A stretch of DNA of 40,137 bases, taken from positions 1 to 40,137 of the forward strand of contig CAMHEL010000017.1 in NCBI GenBank assembly GCA_946184125.1. The letters are read 5' to 3'. The notes under the pieces were generated by a model, which was given only the letters and a program-made list of their open reading frames with translations, searched no databases and had not been told where the DNA came from. The stretch comes from an uncultured Prevotellaceae bacterium (GTDB taxonomy: Bacteria; Bacteroidota; Bacteroidia; Bacteroidales; Bacteroidaceae). Positions within the stretch are counted from its first letter, which is position 1. Each line of letters opens with the position of its first letter. Both the position numbers and the translations under genes were made by a program. Shown here piece by piece: positions 18,269-26,226 of this stretch.

Positions 18269-18865
18269 ATGTCAACCGTTATCTCCCTTTTCCTCTTCGC
18301 ACTTGCCATCGCATGGGTGGAGTACAGGCTGAAAAGCATCCACCGTGAGAGCGACCGCGACCAGAAGGGCGCCTTCGACTTCTTCGCCACCAAAGAGGAG
18401 TTGAAAAAGGCAGTTAAGCAGCTCAAGGAAGCCGCCGACAGCGACAGGACAGCCATCGACGAGCGTATGACATCGCTTGAGGAGAAAGCCTTTTTCACCC
18501 CCGACAGCAAGCCGAAGGAAAGCCCAGTGCTACAGTCGGTTGAGGTGGTTGACCCCTCTGTCATCTTCTTCCGCTGGCCCGCCGACGACGGCACGTTCAA
18601 CGACGCTCAGCGTCTCACGGCTCAGACCGAGGACACCTACTACCGTTTCCAGCTCGATGCCTCTCGCACACGTGCCGAGTTCCGCTTTGTCACCATGAGC
18701 GACACCCAACTGAGCAAGGCTAACAACAGTTCGAAGAAATACATCGAGCGAGCCTGTAACTTCGTCGGAGCCAAATCAGCGCAGTTTGTCTGCACTCCCG
18801 GAAAGGCGCATCTCGAACGTGGCAAATGGGTTATCGACCTCAAGGCACGGATTGAATACCGATAA
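18269..18865 (+). CDS. Membrane-anchored coiled-coil protein, last gene of the operon
   Basis: The 198-aa protein has an N-terminal hydrophobic helix (STVISLFLFALAIAWVEY, 2-19), then a charged coiled coil (about 40-75, TKEELKKAVKQLKEAADSD), a short linker and a C-terminal domain (about 90-198) containing VIFFRWPADDGTF and ending WVIDLKARIEYR. I do not recognise the domain. The positive residues after the helix favour a cytoplasmic body. The ATG at 18269 is chosen because it places the helix at the N-terminus, 19 nt after the actin-like gene. It probably works with the four genes upstream, for instance as a membrane tether. Confidence 0.8.
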   Translation: MSTVISLFLFALAIAWVEYRLKSIHRESDRDQKGAFDFFATKEELKKAVKQLKEAADSDRTAIDERMTSLEEKAFFTPDSKPKESPVLQSVEVVDPSVIFFRWPADDGTFNDAQRLTAQTEDTYYRFQLDASRTRAEFRFVTMSDTQLSKANNSSKKYIERACNFVGAKSAQFVCTPGKAHLERGKWVIDLKARIEYR

Positions 18866-18919
18866 GGAGCCAGGGTTGCGATGACATCGCAACAGACAGG
18901 ACGTAACGACGAGCGCAAA

Positions 18920-18957
18920 AAAAATCCCCTCCCAGTAGATGCTGGGAGGGGATTTTT
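18920..18957. terminator. Strong bidirectional intrinsic terminator
   Basis: A perfect 16-bp stem (arms 18920-18935 and 18942-18957; core TCCCCTCCCAG / CTGGGAGGGGA) with loop TAGATG is flanked by A-tract on the left and T-tract on the right. It lies between the end of the five-gene operon (+) and the end of the DUF4332 gene (-), serving both. Confidence 0.92.
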
Positions 18958-18977
18958 ATCAGTTGTGTGGGATGTGA

Positions 18978-19385
18978 TCAATATTCCACCACTGGGGGAA
19001 GTTCTTTTGCCTGCTCAATCATTTTCTCGACCTCCTTGACGGTAGGCACGCGGTTAACGAGGTTTTTCTCGGCGTTGACTTCCTCGAGTTTGGCCTGCAG
19101 ATTAGCTGCATTGCGGTGGCGGAACTCCTTGACGGTGTCGACGCCAGCGGCCTCGAGCAGTTCGGAGAACTGTGGTCCCACGCCATTGATGCGCATCAGG
19201 TCGCAGTGATTGGTCCAAGTCAATATGAGTTTCGGTGAGATGCCAGTGGCCTCGGCGAGTTCCTTTCGTCCAGCGGGCTTAGCGCATTTCTCCAGAAGTT
19301 CTGCGTCGGTGTTAATGCCAGCAGCAATCAGTTTCTCAGCGTAAACGGGTCCAACGCCCTCAATGTCGATGATTTTGTACGTCAT
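18978..19385 (-). CDS. DUF4332 helix-hairpin-helix protein
   Basis: The 135-aa protein consists of two helix-hairpin-helix units: IIDIEGVGPVYAEKLIAAGI (residues 5-24) and LMRINGVGPQFSELLEAAGV (about 63-82), each with the GVGP hairpin. This matches DUF4332-type proteins, which are related to DNA-binding HhH folds; nucleic-acid binding is inferred, not shown. A charged C-terminal helix follows. It is a lone leftward gene, sharing the terminator at 18920-18957 with the operon to its left, with a -7 box at 19433-19440. Confidence 0.85.
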   Translation of the reverse strand: MTYKIIDIEGVGPVYAEKLIAAGINTDAELLEKCAKPAGRKELAEATGISPKLILTWTNHCDLMRINGVGPQFSELLEAAGVDTVKEFRHRNAANLQAKLEEVNAEKNLVNRVPTVKEVEKMIEQAKELPPVVEY

Positions 19386-19432
19386 AAGCTTATCATGTTT
19401 GGTTAGTGAATACGTTTTTCATTTCAATTGAC

Positions 19433-19440
19433 AAAAATAA
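19433..19440 (-). promoter_or_regulatory. -7 box of the DUF4332 gene
   Basis: Minus-strand TATTTTTG lies about 48 nt before the ATG at 19385. A TTG at 19458-19460 is 17 nt upstream, a little closer than usual. Confidence 0.5.
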
Positions 19441-19516
19441 TTATAATTCGCTGAAACAACACACCATAAGACAAATTTATAACAAATATTAACAGTCAGC
19501 GAATGTTTCACTGACA

Positions 19517-19545
19517 TTTGGGTCGCAAAAAAAGTGTACCTTTGC
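19517..19545 (+). promoter_or_regulatory. Probable promoter of the BspA-like gene
   Basis: TTTG (19517-19520) and TACCTTTGC (19537-19545) are separated by 16 nt, shorter than the ideal 19-20. The implied leader is about 165 nt and carries a relic of the TTTAGAC heptamer repeat (about 19567-19590). The rest of 19386-19717 shows no gene. Confidence 0.6.
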
Positions 19546-19717
19546 AATCTAGTGAGTTATAATTGGACTTTAGGCGTTAGACTTTAGGCATTCGGCGTAT
19601 CTATAGGAAAAGGTCAGTTCTCCGAGCCAGACAAGACCAATAGAGTCTTATATTGTCTAACAATAGCAGATTAGCAGATTCTTACATATTCAGTAAAAGA
19701 CGACAAAACTAATAGAT

Positions 19718-21169
19718 ATGAAAACGATAAAGATTTATATTATTACCCTGCTTCTCATTTTCATGGGAGCAATGTCTTCAAGTGCCCAGACTTCAGCATC
19801 ACCTTACGCTTTTCTGTCTTCTGACTACTCAACGCTGACATTCTACCACGACACATATAAAAAGTCGCGAAAAAGCCAGGGTTTTGTATTTGATTTGAAC
19901 ACGGGGTCGAATGCCCCTGGATGGCACAACTACAGTGGCCTTATTAACAAAGTGGTGTTTGACAGCAGCTTTAGAGTCGCACATCCTACCAGTTGTGCTT
20001 TTTGGTTTAGTGGCATGAAGGAACTTAATGAGATAGTAAACCTTCAATACCTTAACACTTCCGAGGTGACAAATATGGGAGATATGTTCCTTGAGTGTTA
20101 TAGTTTGCCAACTATCGATTTGAGCCATTTCGCCACCAGCAAGGTGACCAATATGGAAGGGATGTTTGCATATTGTAATAGCCTTCTATCTCTTGATGTG
20201 AGCAGTTTTGACACTTCCAATGTAACCAACATGGAAGGCATGTTTATGAGTATTTCATTGAAAACTATTGATGTCAGTCATTTCACCACCTCCAAAGTGA
20301 CCAATATGGCTTGGATGTTCGAAAGTTGTGCGGAACTCACCTCCCTTGATTTGAGCAACTTCGACACGTCAAATGTGACAAATATGGAGGGTATGTTCAG
20401 TTACTGTTACAATTTGAAAAAAATTAAGTTGAGTAACTTCAACACGAGCAAAGTGACAACTATGGAATACATGTTCACCGAATGTGAGAAGCTCACTTCC
20501 GTGGATGTGAGCCACTTCGACACTGGCAAAGTCACCAACATGGCCGGAATGTTCGGAAGTTGTAGAAGTCTGAAAGTCATCGATGTAAGCCACTTCAACA
20601 CCTCTTCAGCGACCAATATGGGTGGAATGTTCGAATCTTGTGAAAATGTGATTCATCTCGATGTGAGCCATTTCATCACATCAAATGTGTACGATTTTGG
20701 ATATATGTTCACCAATTGCTACGAATTGTCTTCACTCGACTTGAGCAGTTTTGACTTTTCCAATTTTGACATCGATCATTCTGGCAACCCTATCCTTGGA
20801 GGTAATTTTGCTATAAAGACATTGACTGTTTCCGCATCTGCCAATCTATTGAATAAATATGCTTTCTCTGGTATAGGTTCCACTACCAGCCCCTGCCATC
20901 TTATCTATCCAGAAACGATGGAGATAGAGAAGTCGATGGAAACCGATAGATATTTCACTTGGAAGGGTGGCATTTTCTGGGACCTGATAAGAGGCGATGT
21001 CAACGTCGACGGGCAAATCACTGTGGCAGATGTGATGATGGTTGTCGGCTACCTGACGGGCAAGCACTCCAGCGGTTTCCATCAGCAAGCAGGCGACATG
21101 AATGATGATGGTGACATAAGCATTGCCGATGTCATGGAGATTGTCAATATCGTAGTGAAAGGATATTGA
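19718..21169 (+). CDS. BspA-type DUF285 repeat surface protein with dockerin-like C-terminus
   Basis: The 483-aa product has a signal peptide (1-25, ending SSSAQT). Residues about 95-370 are about ten repeats of roughly 24 residues with the pattern LDLSNFDTSNVTNMEGMF, the DUF285/BspA leucine-rich-like repeat of surface proteins. The C-terminus (426-480) has two calcium-loop repeats, GDVNVDGQITVADVM and GDMNDDGDISIADVM, like dockerin type I EF-hand loops. BspA-type proteins mediate adhesion in oral and gut Bacteroidota; that role is inferred. Base composition is AT-richer than the operon to its left, consistent with an accessory or transferred gene. Near-identical repeats make copy-number variation between strains likely. 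Confidence 0.9.
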   Translation: MKTIKIYIITLLLIFMGAMSSSAQTSASPYAFLSSDYSTLTFYHDTYKKSRKSQGFVFDLNTGSNAPGWHNYSGLINKVVFDSSFRVAHPTSCAFWFSGMKELNEIVNLQYLNTSEVTNMGDMFLECYSLPTIDLSHFATSKVTNMEGMFAYCNSLLSLDVSSFDTSNVTNMEGMFMSISLKTIDVSHFTTSKVTNMAWMFESCAELTSLDLSNFDTSNVTNMEGMFSYCYNLKKIKLSNFNTSKVTTMEYMFTECEKLTSVDVSHFDTGKVTNMAGMFGSCRSLKVIDVSHFNTSSATNMGGMFESCENVIHLDVSHFITSNVYDFGYMFTNCYELSSLDLSSFDFSNFDIDHSGNPILGGNFAIKTLTVSASANLLNKYAFSGIGSTTSPCHLIYPETMEIEKSMETDRYFTWKGGIFWDLIRGDVNVDGQITVADVMMVVGYLTGKHSSGFHQQAGDMNDDGDISIADVMEIVNIVVKGY

Positions 21170-21605
21170 AAAATCTTAAGCCATTCTGCTCCTGCATTTT
21201 GCTATTTTGTTAGTCCACATTTTTCTATATTTTAGTGTGGAACCAGCGGCAATTATCCATGTGGAGAAAAATGATGCTTTAATAGAGTAACAAACAAGAC
21301 AGAGGATCTGCAGGCAAATAATAGGCAAAAAAAGCAGACATAGGCAGGCGGTAGAAGAGAGAAGGCCTTTCGGCAGCCCCTATCATATTGTAAGCATATC
21401 GCCTGTTTGCGCAATAAATTGTCATCAAATAGGGGATTCGAGCAAGAATTTGTTAATAATATTAAAAAAGTAGGTATAAAAAGAACAACGAATGCTTTTT
21501 TTGCTTATATTTGCGGTATCTTCAAATGAGCGAAATACATCACTGATGTCCCCTAAAACTTAATTTACGTCTTTTCAACTATTCAACCACTTCATTCTCT
21601 CTATC
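21170..21605. other. Intergenic region with one promoter
   Basis: No credible gene is seen. A weak hairpin CCACA...TGTGG near 21213-21241 might end the BspA-like transcript. A -7 box TATATTTGC at 21506-21514 points right, about 92 nt before the ATG at 21606. The remainder is AT-rich without clear structure. Confidence 0.6.
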
Positions 21606-21890
21606 ATGACCGACAACCTTCAAAAACTGCTACATTGCCTAGATGAATACATGCTGCGTACCGGCAAACAAGAGATTGATGACATGGAGGCCAACTCGGA
21701 ATTGGCCCGTGCCGGTCTTCTCGAGGACGAAGACCCTACACCCGGACGTCCATTACGAGAAATACTGATGCGTCTTCGCGACAGCAATCTTCTTCCCCAA
21801 AACATCAGGCATCTTTATGGACGATGGAAAATCCGCATCTCTGGCACAATCGCCAAGGCGCCCATGTTTTTCCAGTTCCAATGCGACTGA
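21606..21890 (+). CDS. Small hypothetical protein, 94 aa
   Basis: The product is soluble and acidic in its first half (KQEIDDMEANSELARAGLLE), with PTPGRPLREILMRLRDSNLL in the middle and a basic QNIRHLYGRWKIR segment near the end. I do not recognise the family. Support for a real gene is its promoter-like TATATTTGC upstream, its ATG start and protein-like composition. It has no close neighbour on the same strand. It may be a small accessory or regulatory protein, but nothing in the sequence shows a function. Confidence 0.55.
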   Translation: MTDNLQKLLHCLDEYMLRTGKQEIDDMEANSELARAGLLEDEDPTPGRPLREILMRLRDSNLLPQNIRHLYGRWKIRISGTIAKAPMFFQFQCD

Positions 21891-21952
21891 CAGTATCACT
21901 TATTTACCCACTCTTCACTATCGTGTTCCTCCAAGGACACGATTTTTTTGTG

Positions 21953-22215
21953 GGGGGGGAGGGACAGAGGGGAACAGAGGGAAACAGAGGGATGCTGAAG
22001 GATGCTGAGGAAGACTGAGGAATGCTGAGGAGGAGTTGAAGGATGCTGAGGAGGAGTTGAGGTTTAAAGATTGAACACAGAGGCACGGAGACACTGAGAA
22101 ACACAGAGAATTCTATCTTTTAGGAGGGAAACAGAGGGGAAAGAAGAAAGACAAAGAGAGACTGAGAGATGCTGAGGAAGGCTATGGAACAACCAAGAGA
22201 GGAAAAGAGGAGAAA
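21953..22215 (+). repeat. Purine-rich low-complexity repeats
   Basis: Degenerate units GGAACAGAGG, GGATGCTGA and GGAGGAGTTGA dominate, followed by CACAGAGGCACGGAGACAC, which also occurs at 2821-2841 and 2960-2980. Openings on either strand here follow the repeat and are not credible genes. Confidence 0.75.
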
Positions 22216-22267
22216 AAAAATTCGTTTGCCGTTAAATGGGAAGATAGACAGAGGATTTATCTTGCTG

Positions 22268-22386
22268 TAGGAGGTCGGGTCTCCGAACCCGACAAAGATT
22301 AGTAGGTCGAAAAAGTATGGATAGAAAATTATAATAAAATAAGGAGCAGATGGGTGTTTCGCGGGTTCGGAGACCCGTGCTCCTAT
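22268..22386. repeat. REPIN-like element, copy A
   Basis: The ends are inverted repeats: TAGGAGGTCGGGTCTCCGAA at the left and CGCGGGTTCGGAGACCCG plus TGCTCCTA at the right. Each end also folds alone, as CGGGT-tcggag-ACCCG. The spacer contains GACAAAGATTAGTAGGTCGA and AAGGAGCAGATGGGTG. It lies between convergent genes. No transposase is encoded. Confidence 0.8.
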
Positions 22387-22414
22387 ACCATTTATTGGGA
22401 TAAGAAGCAATGAT

Positions 22415-22891
22415 TCACTCAGTTCTGAATGTGATGGGCAATGTGTATTTCGCTCTTATAGGTTGGTTATTTTGTTTTGCAGGTATCCATTTTGGCATGG
22501 CTTTCACCACACGGAGGGCTTCTTCATCAAGTAGCGGGTCAACCTTCCGCACCACCTCAATGTCGCTTAAAGACCCGTCTGGTTCGACATAGAAAGTAAT
22601 AACCACCCGTCCCTGAATATAATCACACACAGGAGGGTAATGGATGTTTTTTGACAACCAATCACACAGGGCCTCATTGCCACCAGGGAAATGGGGGTTT
22701 TCAACAGCTACGTCATAAACCTTGTCGGCAAACTCCCTTTCCGTAATTGTATCTCCCTTGTTCGTTGATGGGAGAGACACCGGCAGACCGTTGTTTTGTG
22801 CAGTCTTGCTTGTTTGCGCTGTCACACCCATGGAGCATGTCAAAACAAGAAGCAATATGCTCAGTCGCAATGTGGTATGTAATGGTTTCAT
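22415..22891 (-). CDS. Secreted TonB C-terminal domain protein
   Basis: The 158-aa product has a signal peptide (about 1-26, ending GVTAQT), an unstructured linker and a TonB C-terminal domain (about 65-158): FPGGNEALCDWLSKNIHYPP, then GRVVITFYVEPDGSLSDIEV and a final WIPAKQNNQPIRAKYTLPITF. There is no long proline-rich membrane-spanning part, so it is not a full TonB energy transducer; such short forms are common in Bacteroidota and their role is unclear. The ATG at 22891 is preferred over a TTG at 22900. It has its own promoter and is separated by 106 nt from the lipoprotein gene upstream. Confidence 0.85.
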   Translation of the reverse strand: MKPLHTTLRLSILLLVLTCSMGVTAQTSKTAQNNGLPVSLPSTNKGDTITEREFADKVYDVAVENPHFPGGNEALCDWLSKNIHYPPVCDYIQGRVVITFYVEPDGSLSDIEVVRKVDPLLDEEALRVVKAMPKWIPAKQNNQPIRAKYTLPITFRTE

Positions 22892-22934
22892 CTGCTTCAA
22901 GGATTACTTTTTTGTTGTCAAGATATCATCGACT

Positions 22935-22967
22935 GCAAAGATATAGCAATAATCGAAACAAGTCAAA
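22935..22967 (-). promoter_or_regulatory. Promoter of the TonB-C gene
   Basis: Minus-strand TTTG (22964-22967), a 20-nt spacer and TATCTTTGC (22935-22943) lie 43 nt before the ATG at 22891. Confidence 0.75.
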
Positions 22968-22997
22968 TATCGGGTCACTTTTTATTGAAAAGCCTTA

Positions 22998-24020
22998 TTA
23001 TTTATTGTCATCCAAAGTATATTTTTTAATCAGGGGTTTGAATAATGGCTGAGGATTATCCTCATATACATCATGAAAAGCCCAAAAAACACCAAAATAG
23101 TTCTTTTCATTTTGCTTGGCTTTAGCCAAAGCCTTTTCTATTAAATCGTAACTCCACTTAGAATGATAGGCAAAAAGAGCACTAAAAGCAGCGTCCATAC
23201 ATCCATTGTCCTCGCCCAATATCTTTTCGCACTCGCGTTTGACAAGTGGTATGAACGTATCATCAGGCCAGGCAGCAATGGCATGTAGCGCAACCCTCAA
23301 GGTGTCACGATAATCCCAGGAATCCTTGTCTTCTGCTTTTGATAACAGTTGGATGATTTCCTGTTTTTCGTTCTCTCTGCGATATCTTGCCAAAGCCACC
23401 AACGCCCGTGGGTCTTGCTTGTATAATTGGCGGAGACGAGTTTCGTATTCAGGTTTGGCAGGCATATTAGGATAGAGCCAGTATGAGTAGCCATACAATG
23501 GGAAGTTTTGGGAAAAAAGTGCGGCACTGTCGAGACGCACCGAGTCATTATATGTGATATGATTGCGTTCACGATGATTTTGCAACATACAGATTCTTAC
23601 ATTTGACACCCTGTCCTGCTCTCCGCAAATCCCATCGGTTGTGGCAACAATGGTGGTATCTTCGATATTGGAAATTGCCAGATTTACTGCTTGATGAGGA
23701 TCTTTGGTCAGTAGTGCCCGAAAAGCAACCAAACGCTTGATTGGGTCTTTGTCGGTGGTTGCCAATTTCTCAATTTCTTCTATGGTGGCATATTTGGACA
23801 GACTGTCAGACAATAGCCATTGGGGAGAAATCTTCCCATCCATGCTTTCCCTGAATTTGTGAAAAGATTCTTTCGCTATAATCTTCTTTTTTTGCTCAAC
23901 TAACTCAGTTTGTGAATTCTCTTCTTCTGCCCCTCCTCTGTTTTTGCAACCCAACAATGAGGTGGTTAGTAAAGCAAGAATGAAACCAAGTAAAATGGTC
24001 TGGTTATCTCTCTTTCTCAT
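22998..24020 (-). CDS. Hypothetical lipoprotein, 340 aa, possibly alpha-helical repeat
   Basis: The signal ends TTSLLGC, with Cys25 as the lipidated residue. The mature protein is mostly helical, with segments such as IEEIEKLATTDKDPIKRLVA and DPRALVALARYRRENEKQEI that suggest HEAT-like helical pairs; this is an impression, not a domain match. I do not recognise the family. It is the last gene of a leftward group: it starts 9 nt after the stop of the 523-aa secreted gene, so the two are probably co-translated. Confidence 0.75.
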   Translation of the reverse strand: MRKRDNQTILLGFILALLTTSLLGCKNRGGAEEENSQTELVEQKKKIIAKESFHKFRESMDGKISPQWLLSDSLSKYATIEEIEKLATTDKDPIKRLVAFRALLTKDPHQAVNLAISNIEDTTIVATTDGICGEQDRVSNVRICMLQNHRERNHITYNDSVRLDSAALFSQNFPLYGYSYWLYPNMPAKPEYETRLRQLYKQDPRALVALARYRRENEKQEIIQLLSKAEDKDSWDYRDTLRVALHAIAAWPDDTFIPLVKRECEKILGEDNGCMDAAFSALFAYHSKWSYDLIEKALAKAKQNEKNYFGVFWAFHDVYEDNPQPLFKPLIKKYTLDDNK

Positions 24021-24029
24021 AATAATCGA

Positions 24030-25601
24030 TTAGCGTCCGATATGTTTTTTGCCATTGGAAATATATATCCCGTGTGGAATGATGCCAGACGGCAGTTTCC
24101 TGCCTTGCAGGTCGTAATGGTCAGCTCCTTTGTCATTTGGGGCAATCATGAGCTGCTCCACTCCGTCATCATCGGTGAGCGTGAAATAAAACGGACCATA
24201 AAGCATGTTTACGAGAATGTATGCCCTGCATCCTCCGATACGCCACAAATTACCATCGCAGTCCGGAGTATGGTCAATCAACCAAATGCTTTCGTTTGTA
24301 GTGATGACGAAATCGGTGTTCACATAACTTCCAATGAATTTGATGTACTCATCTACTTTCGTCTTACCCGGCGTTCCTGTCAGGTCCATTTCACTGATGT
24401 CCACCCTGCAGTCTTCGTATGCAATCAGCAGGTATGGCACGTTGGCTTGCGGGATGGGTTCACGCACGAACACTAGTACATTGTCCTCCCGCCGGTCAAG
24501 TCGGTAATATTTTCCAAGCGTGGGGTCCGGTTCCACAGGAAGGATGATGGTTCCTGCTTCGCCAGCATGGAAATCCAAGGCATTGAAGAGGGTGAAGTCC
24601 ATTTTCTTGTCTTCAAAACATAAAGGCGCCCATATATCATCATCCTTTTCGAAGGAATACTCCAAACCAGCTTCCACGTACGGAACGAATCCCGTGGCTT
24701 TTGCAGAAGGCATGAATGTGTTGTTTCCAGGCGCTTTCACTTGGTAATGACCTTCATCGTCAGACAGGCCATGGTATACACGCGCTTGCCACTTGCAGGA
24801 GGTAAGCGTCACCTCGGCACCGGCAACGGGGTCTCCGTCTTGGTCTGTCACCTGACCGGTGAGACAATCCAATTTCGTTGCTACAGTGTATTTCAATTGT
24901 GGCGCAAAGTCGGATTGAGGATCGTTGGATACTTCTTCCATCTGGTTGGATGCTGAACACAATCCACTGGATTTGAAGTTGGAATGAGCGAAATAAACAT
25001 CGTGGTCACTTGCATCGCCATGGCTCAGAGTGGTGATTCTCACGCCAGACATGTTTTCGTATTCGAATGGTTCATCAAGAATGATGTCAGCCAGTTGGAT
25101 CCAATGGTCAGGTTCTCCGCCACTCTTGATGACAATGTCACCCTCAAACACTTTTGTCATGTTATCCACAGCTGTGAATCCACCTCCAACACGTTGTACC
25201 GTGCTACTAACATTTTGCATCCAGATGATGACATGCCTTTCCACCTCTGTCCCTGGGTTGTAGCCCGTGTAGCCTATCTTCGTAATCTTGTCACCTTTCA
25301 GCAGCATCAAACTACCATACATATAGATTGCCTCAGACTTGGAAAACGGGCGGGTGGTGACTATGGGAGCACCAGTCGTAACGTTGTATTGGTCATCATT
25401 GTATCTGGGCCATATCTGCATGGTCATCTCCCTGTACTCATATTCATCCCCATCGTCATCTTGAAGCATGGCGAAAGCCCCTTGTGTCGGTGATGCAGAA
25501 AAGCCTGCTTCGTATGTAGCCATGATCTCGGGGTTATCCTGCGCATACGCTGATAACGGCAATAAGAGAAGGGAAGCGATTATAATCATAGTTTGTCTCA
25601 T
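24030..25601 (-). CDS. Secreted protein with carboxypeptidase-regulatory-like domain
   Basis: The 523-aa product has a signal peptide (1-21, ending LSAYAQ). The first 240 residues are beta-rich (MYGSLMLLKGDKITKIGYTG, HVIIWMQNVSSTVQ) and not assigned. Residues about 245-305 form a carboxypeptidase-regulatory-like beta sandwich: CLTGQVTDQDGDPVAGAEVT followed by SDDEGHYQVKA. The end is YDLQGRKLPSGIIPHGIYIS and a basic GKKHIGR tail, the C-terminal sorting or anchoring type common in Prevotella extracellular proteins. It is therefore probably exported to the surface. The partner or ligand is unknown. It starts 40 nt after the upstream small secreted protein gene. Confidence 0.82.
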   Translation of the reverse strand: MRQTMIIIASLLLLPLSAYAQDNPEIMATYEAGFSASPTQGAFAMLQDDDGDEYEYREMTMQIWPRYNDDQYNVTTGAPIVTTRPFSKSEAIYMYGSLMLLKGDKITKIGYTGYNPGTEVERHVIIWMQNVSSTVQRVGGGFTAVDNMTKVFEGDIVIKSGGEPDHWIQLADIILDEPFEYENMSGVRITTLSHGDASDHDVYFAHSNFKSSGLCSASNQMEEVSNDPQSDFAPQLKYTVATKLDCLTGQVTDQDGDPVAGAEVTLTSCKWQARVYHGLSDDEGHYQVKAPGNNTFMPSAKATGFVPYVEAGLEYSFEKDDDIWAPLCFEDKKMDFTLFNALDFHAGEAGTIILPVEPDPTLGKYYRLDRREDNVLVFVREPIPQANVPYLLIAYEDCRVDISEMDLTGTPGKTKVDEYIKFIGSYVNTDFVITTNESIWLIDHTPDCDGNLWRIGGCRAYILVNMLYGPFYFTLTDDDGVEQLMIAPNDKGADHYDLQGRKLPSGIIPHGIYISNGKKHIGR

Positions 25602-25641
25602 AAGCTTTGTTTTCGTGAAAATAGTGATGGGTATCTCTTAT

Positions 25642-26199
25642 CTAATGAGAGAGTGTAAAGAGATGGAACTCTTCCAAATACTTTCCACCTTCCTTTATAG
25701 CTTTGAAATGATTTTTATAGTCAACAACAACAACAGCCACGTTATTCTCATGTTGTTTTTTCAACAATACCAATCCAATATTCTTGTTTTTCTTGTTCTT
25801 TACGATGAAATATGTCGTTCCATCACTGTATGAATGAGAATGATGATATGTTGAAACCAATTCTTTATAAAGTTGATTGTATACGGAATCTCGGTTCTTA
25901 TCAGTCATATAAAAAAACATAGCTGAAACTGTCTGGGATTTCGAGGAAAAAAAAATATCTACTGCCGTGACAATGTAGTCTGGTGGTAATTCATCAGTTG
26001 TGGAAATAGTATTTTCAAGCCAATTATATTGTCGGAAATATTTCCATCCCTTCTTCTCCATTTCCTTCTTGACTTTTTCCACATTGCCATTGATGCAGAC
26101 ACCTTTGTATGTAACGTGTCTTTGACAGAATCCATACTGAGTGCCAGCAAATAATAATATGCCTGCGAACAACATAAGAAATAAAACTCTCCTTTTCAT
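25642..26199 (-). CDS. Hypothetical secreted protein, 185 aa
   Basis: A signal peptide (1-25, ending GFCQ) is followed by a small alpha/beta domain beginning HVTYKGVCINGNVEKVKKEM and EKKGWKYF. Later segments include TAVDIFFSSKSQTVSAMFFY and TTYFIVKNKKNKNIGLVLL, an alternating strand pattern that resembles small envelope proteins of Bacteroidota. I cannot name a family. It lies 27 nt after the upstream lipoprotein gene and is AT-rich like its neighbours. Confidence 0.75.
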   Translation of the reverse strand: MKRRVLFLMLFAGILLFAGTQYGFCQRHVTYKGVCINGNVEKVKKEMEKKGWKYFRQYNWLENTISTTDELPPDYIVTAVDIFFSSKSQTVSAMFFYMTDKNRDSVYNQLYKELVSTYHHSHSYSDGTTYFIVKNKKNKNIGLVLLKKQHENNVAVVVVDYKNHFKAIKEGGKYLEEFHLFTLSH

Positions 26200-26226
26200 A
26201 ATTCAAAAAAACAGCCCGGTTTGTTG

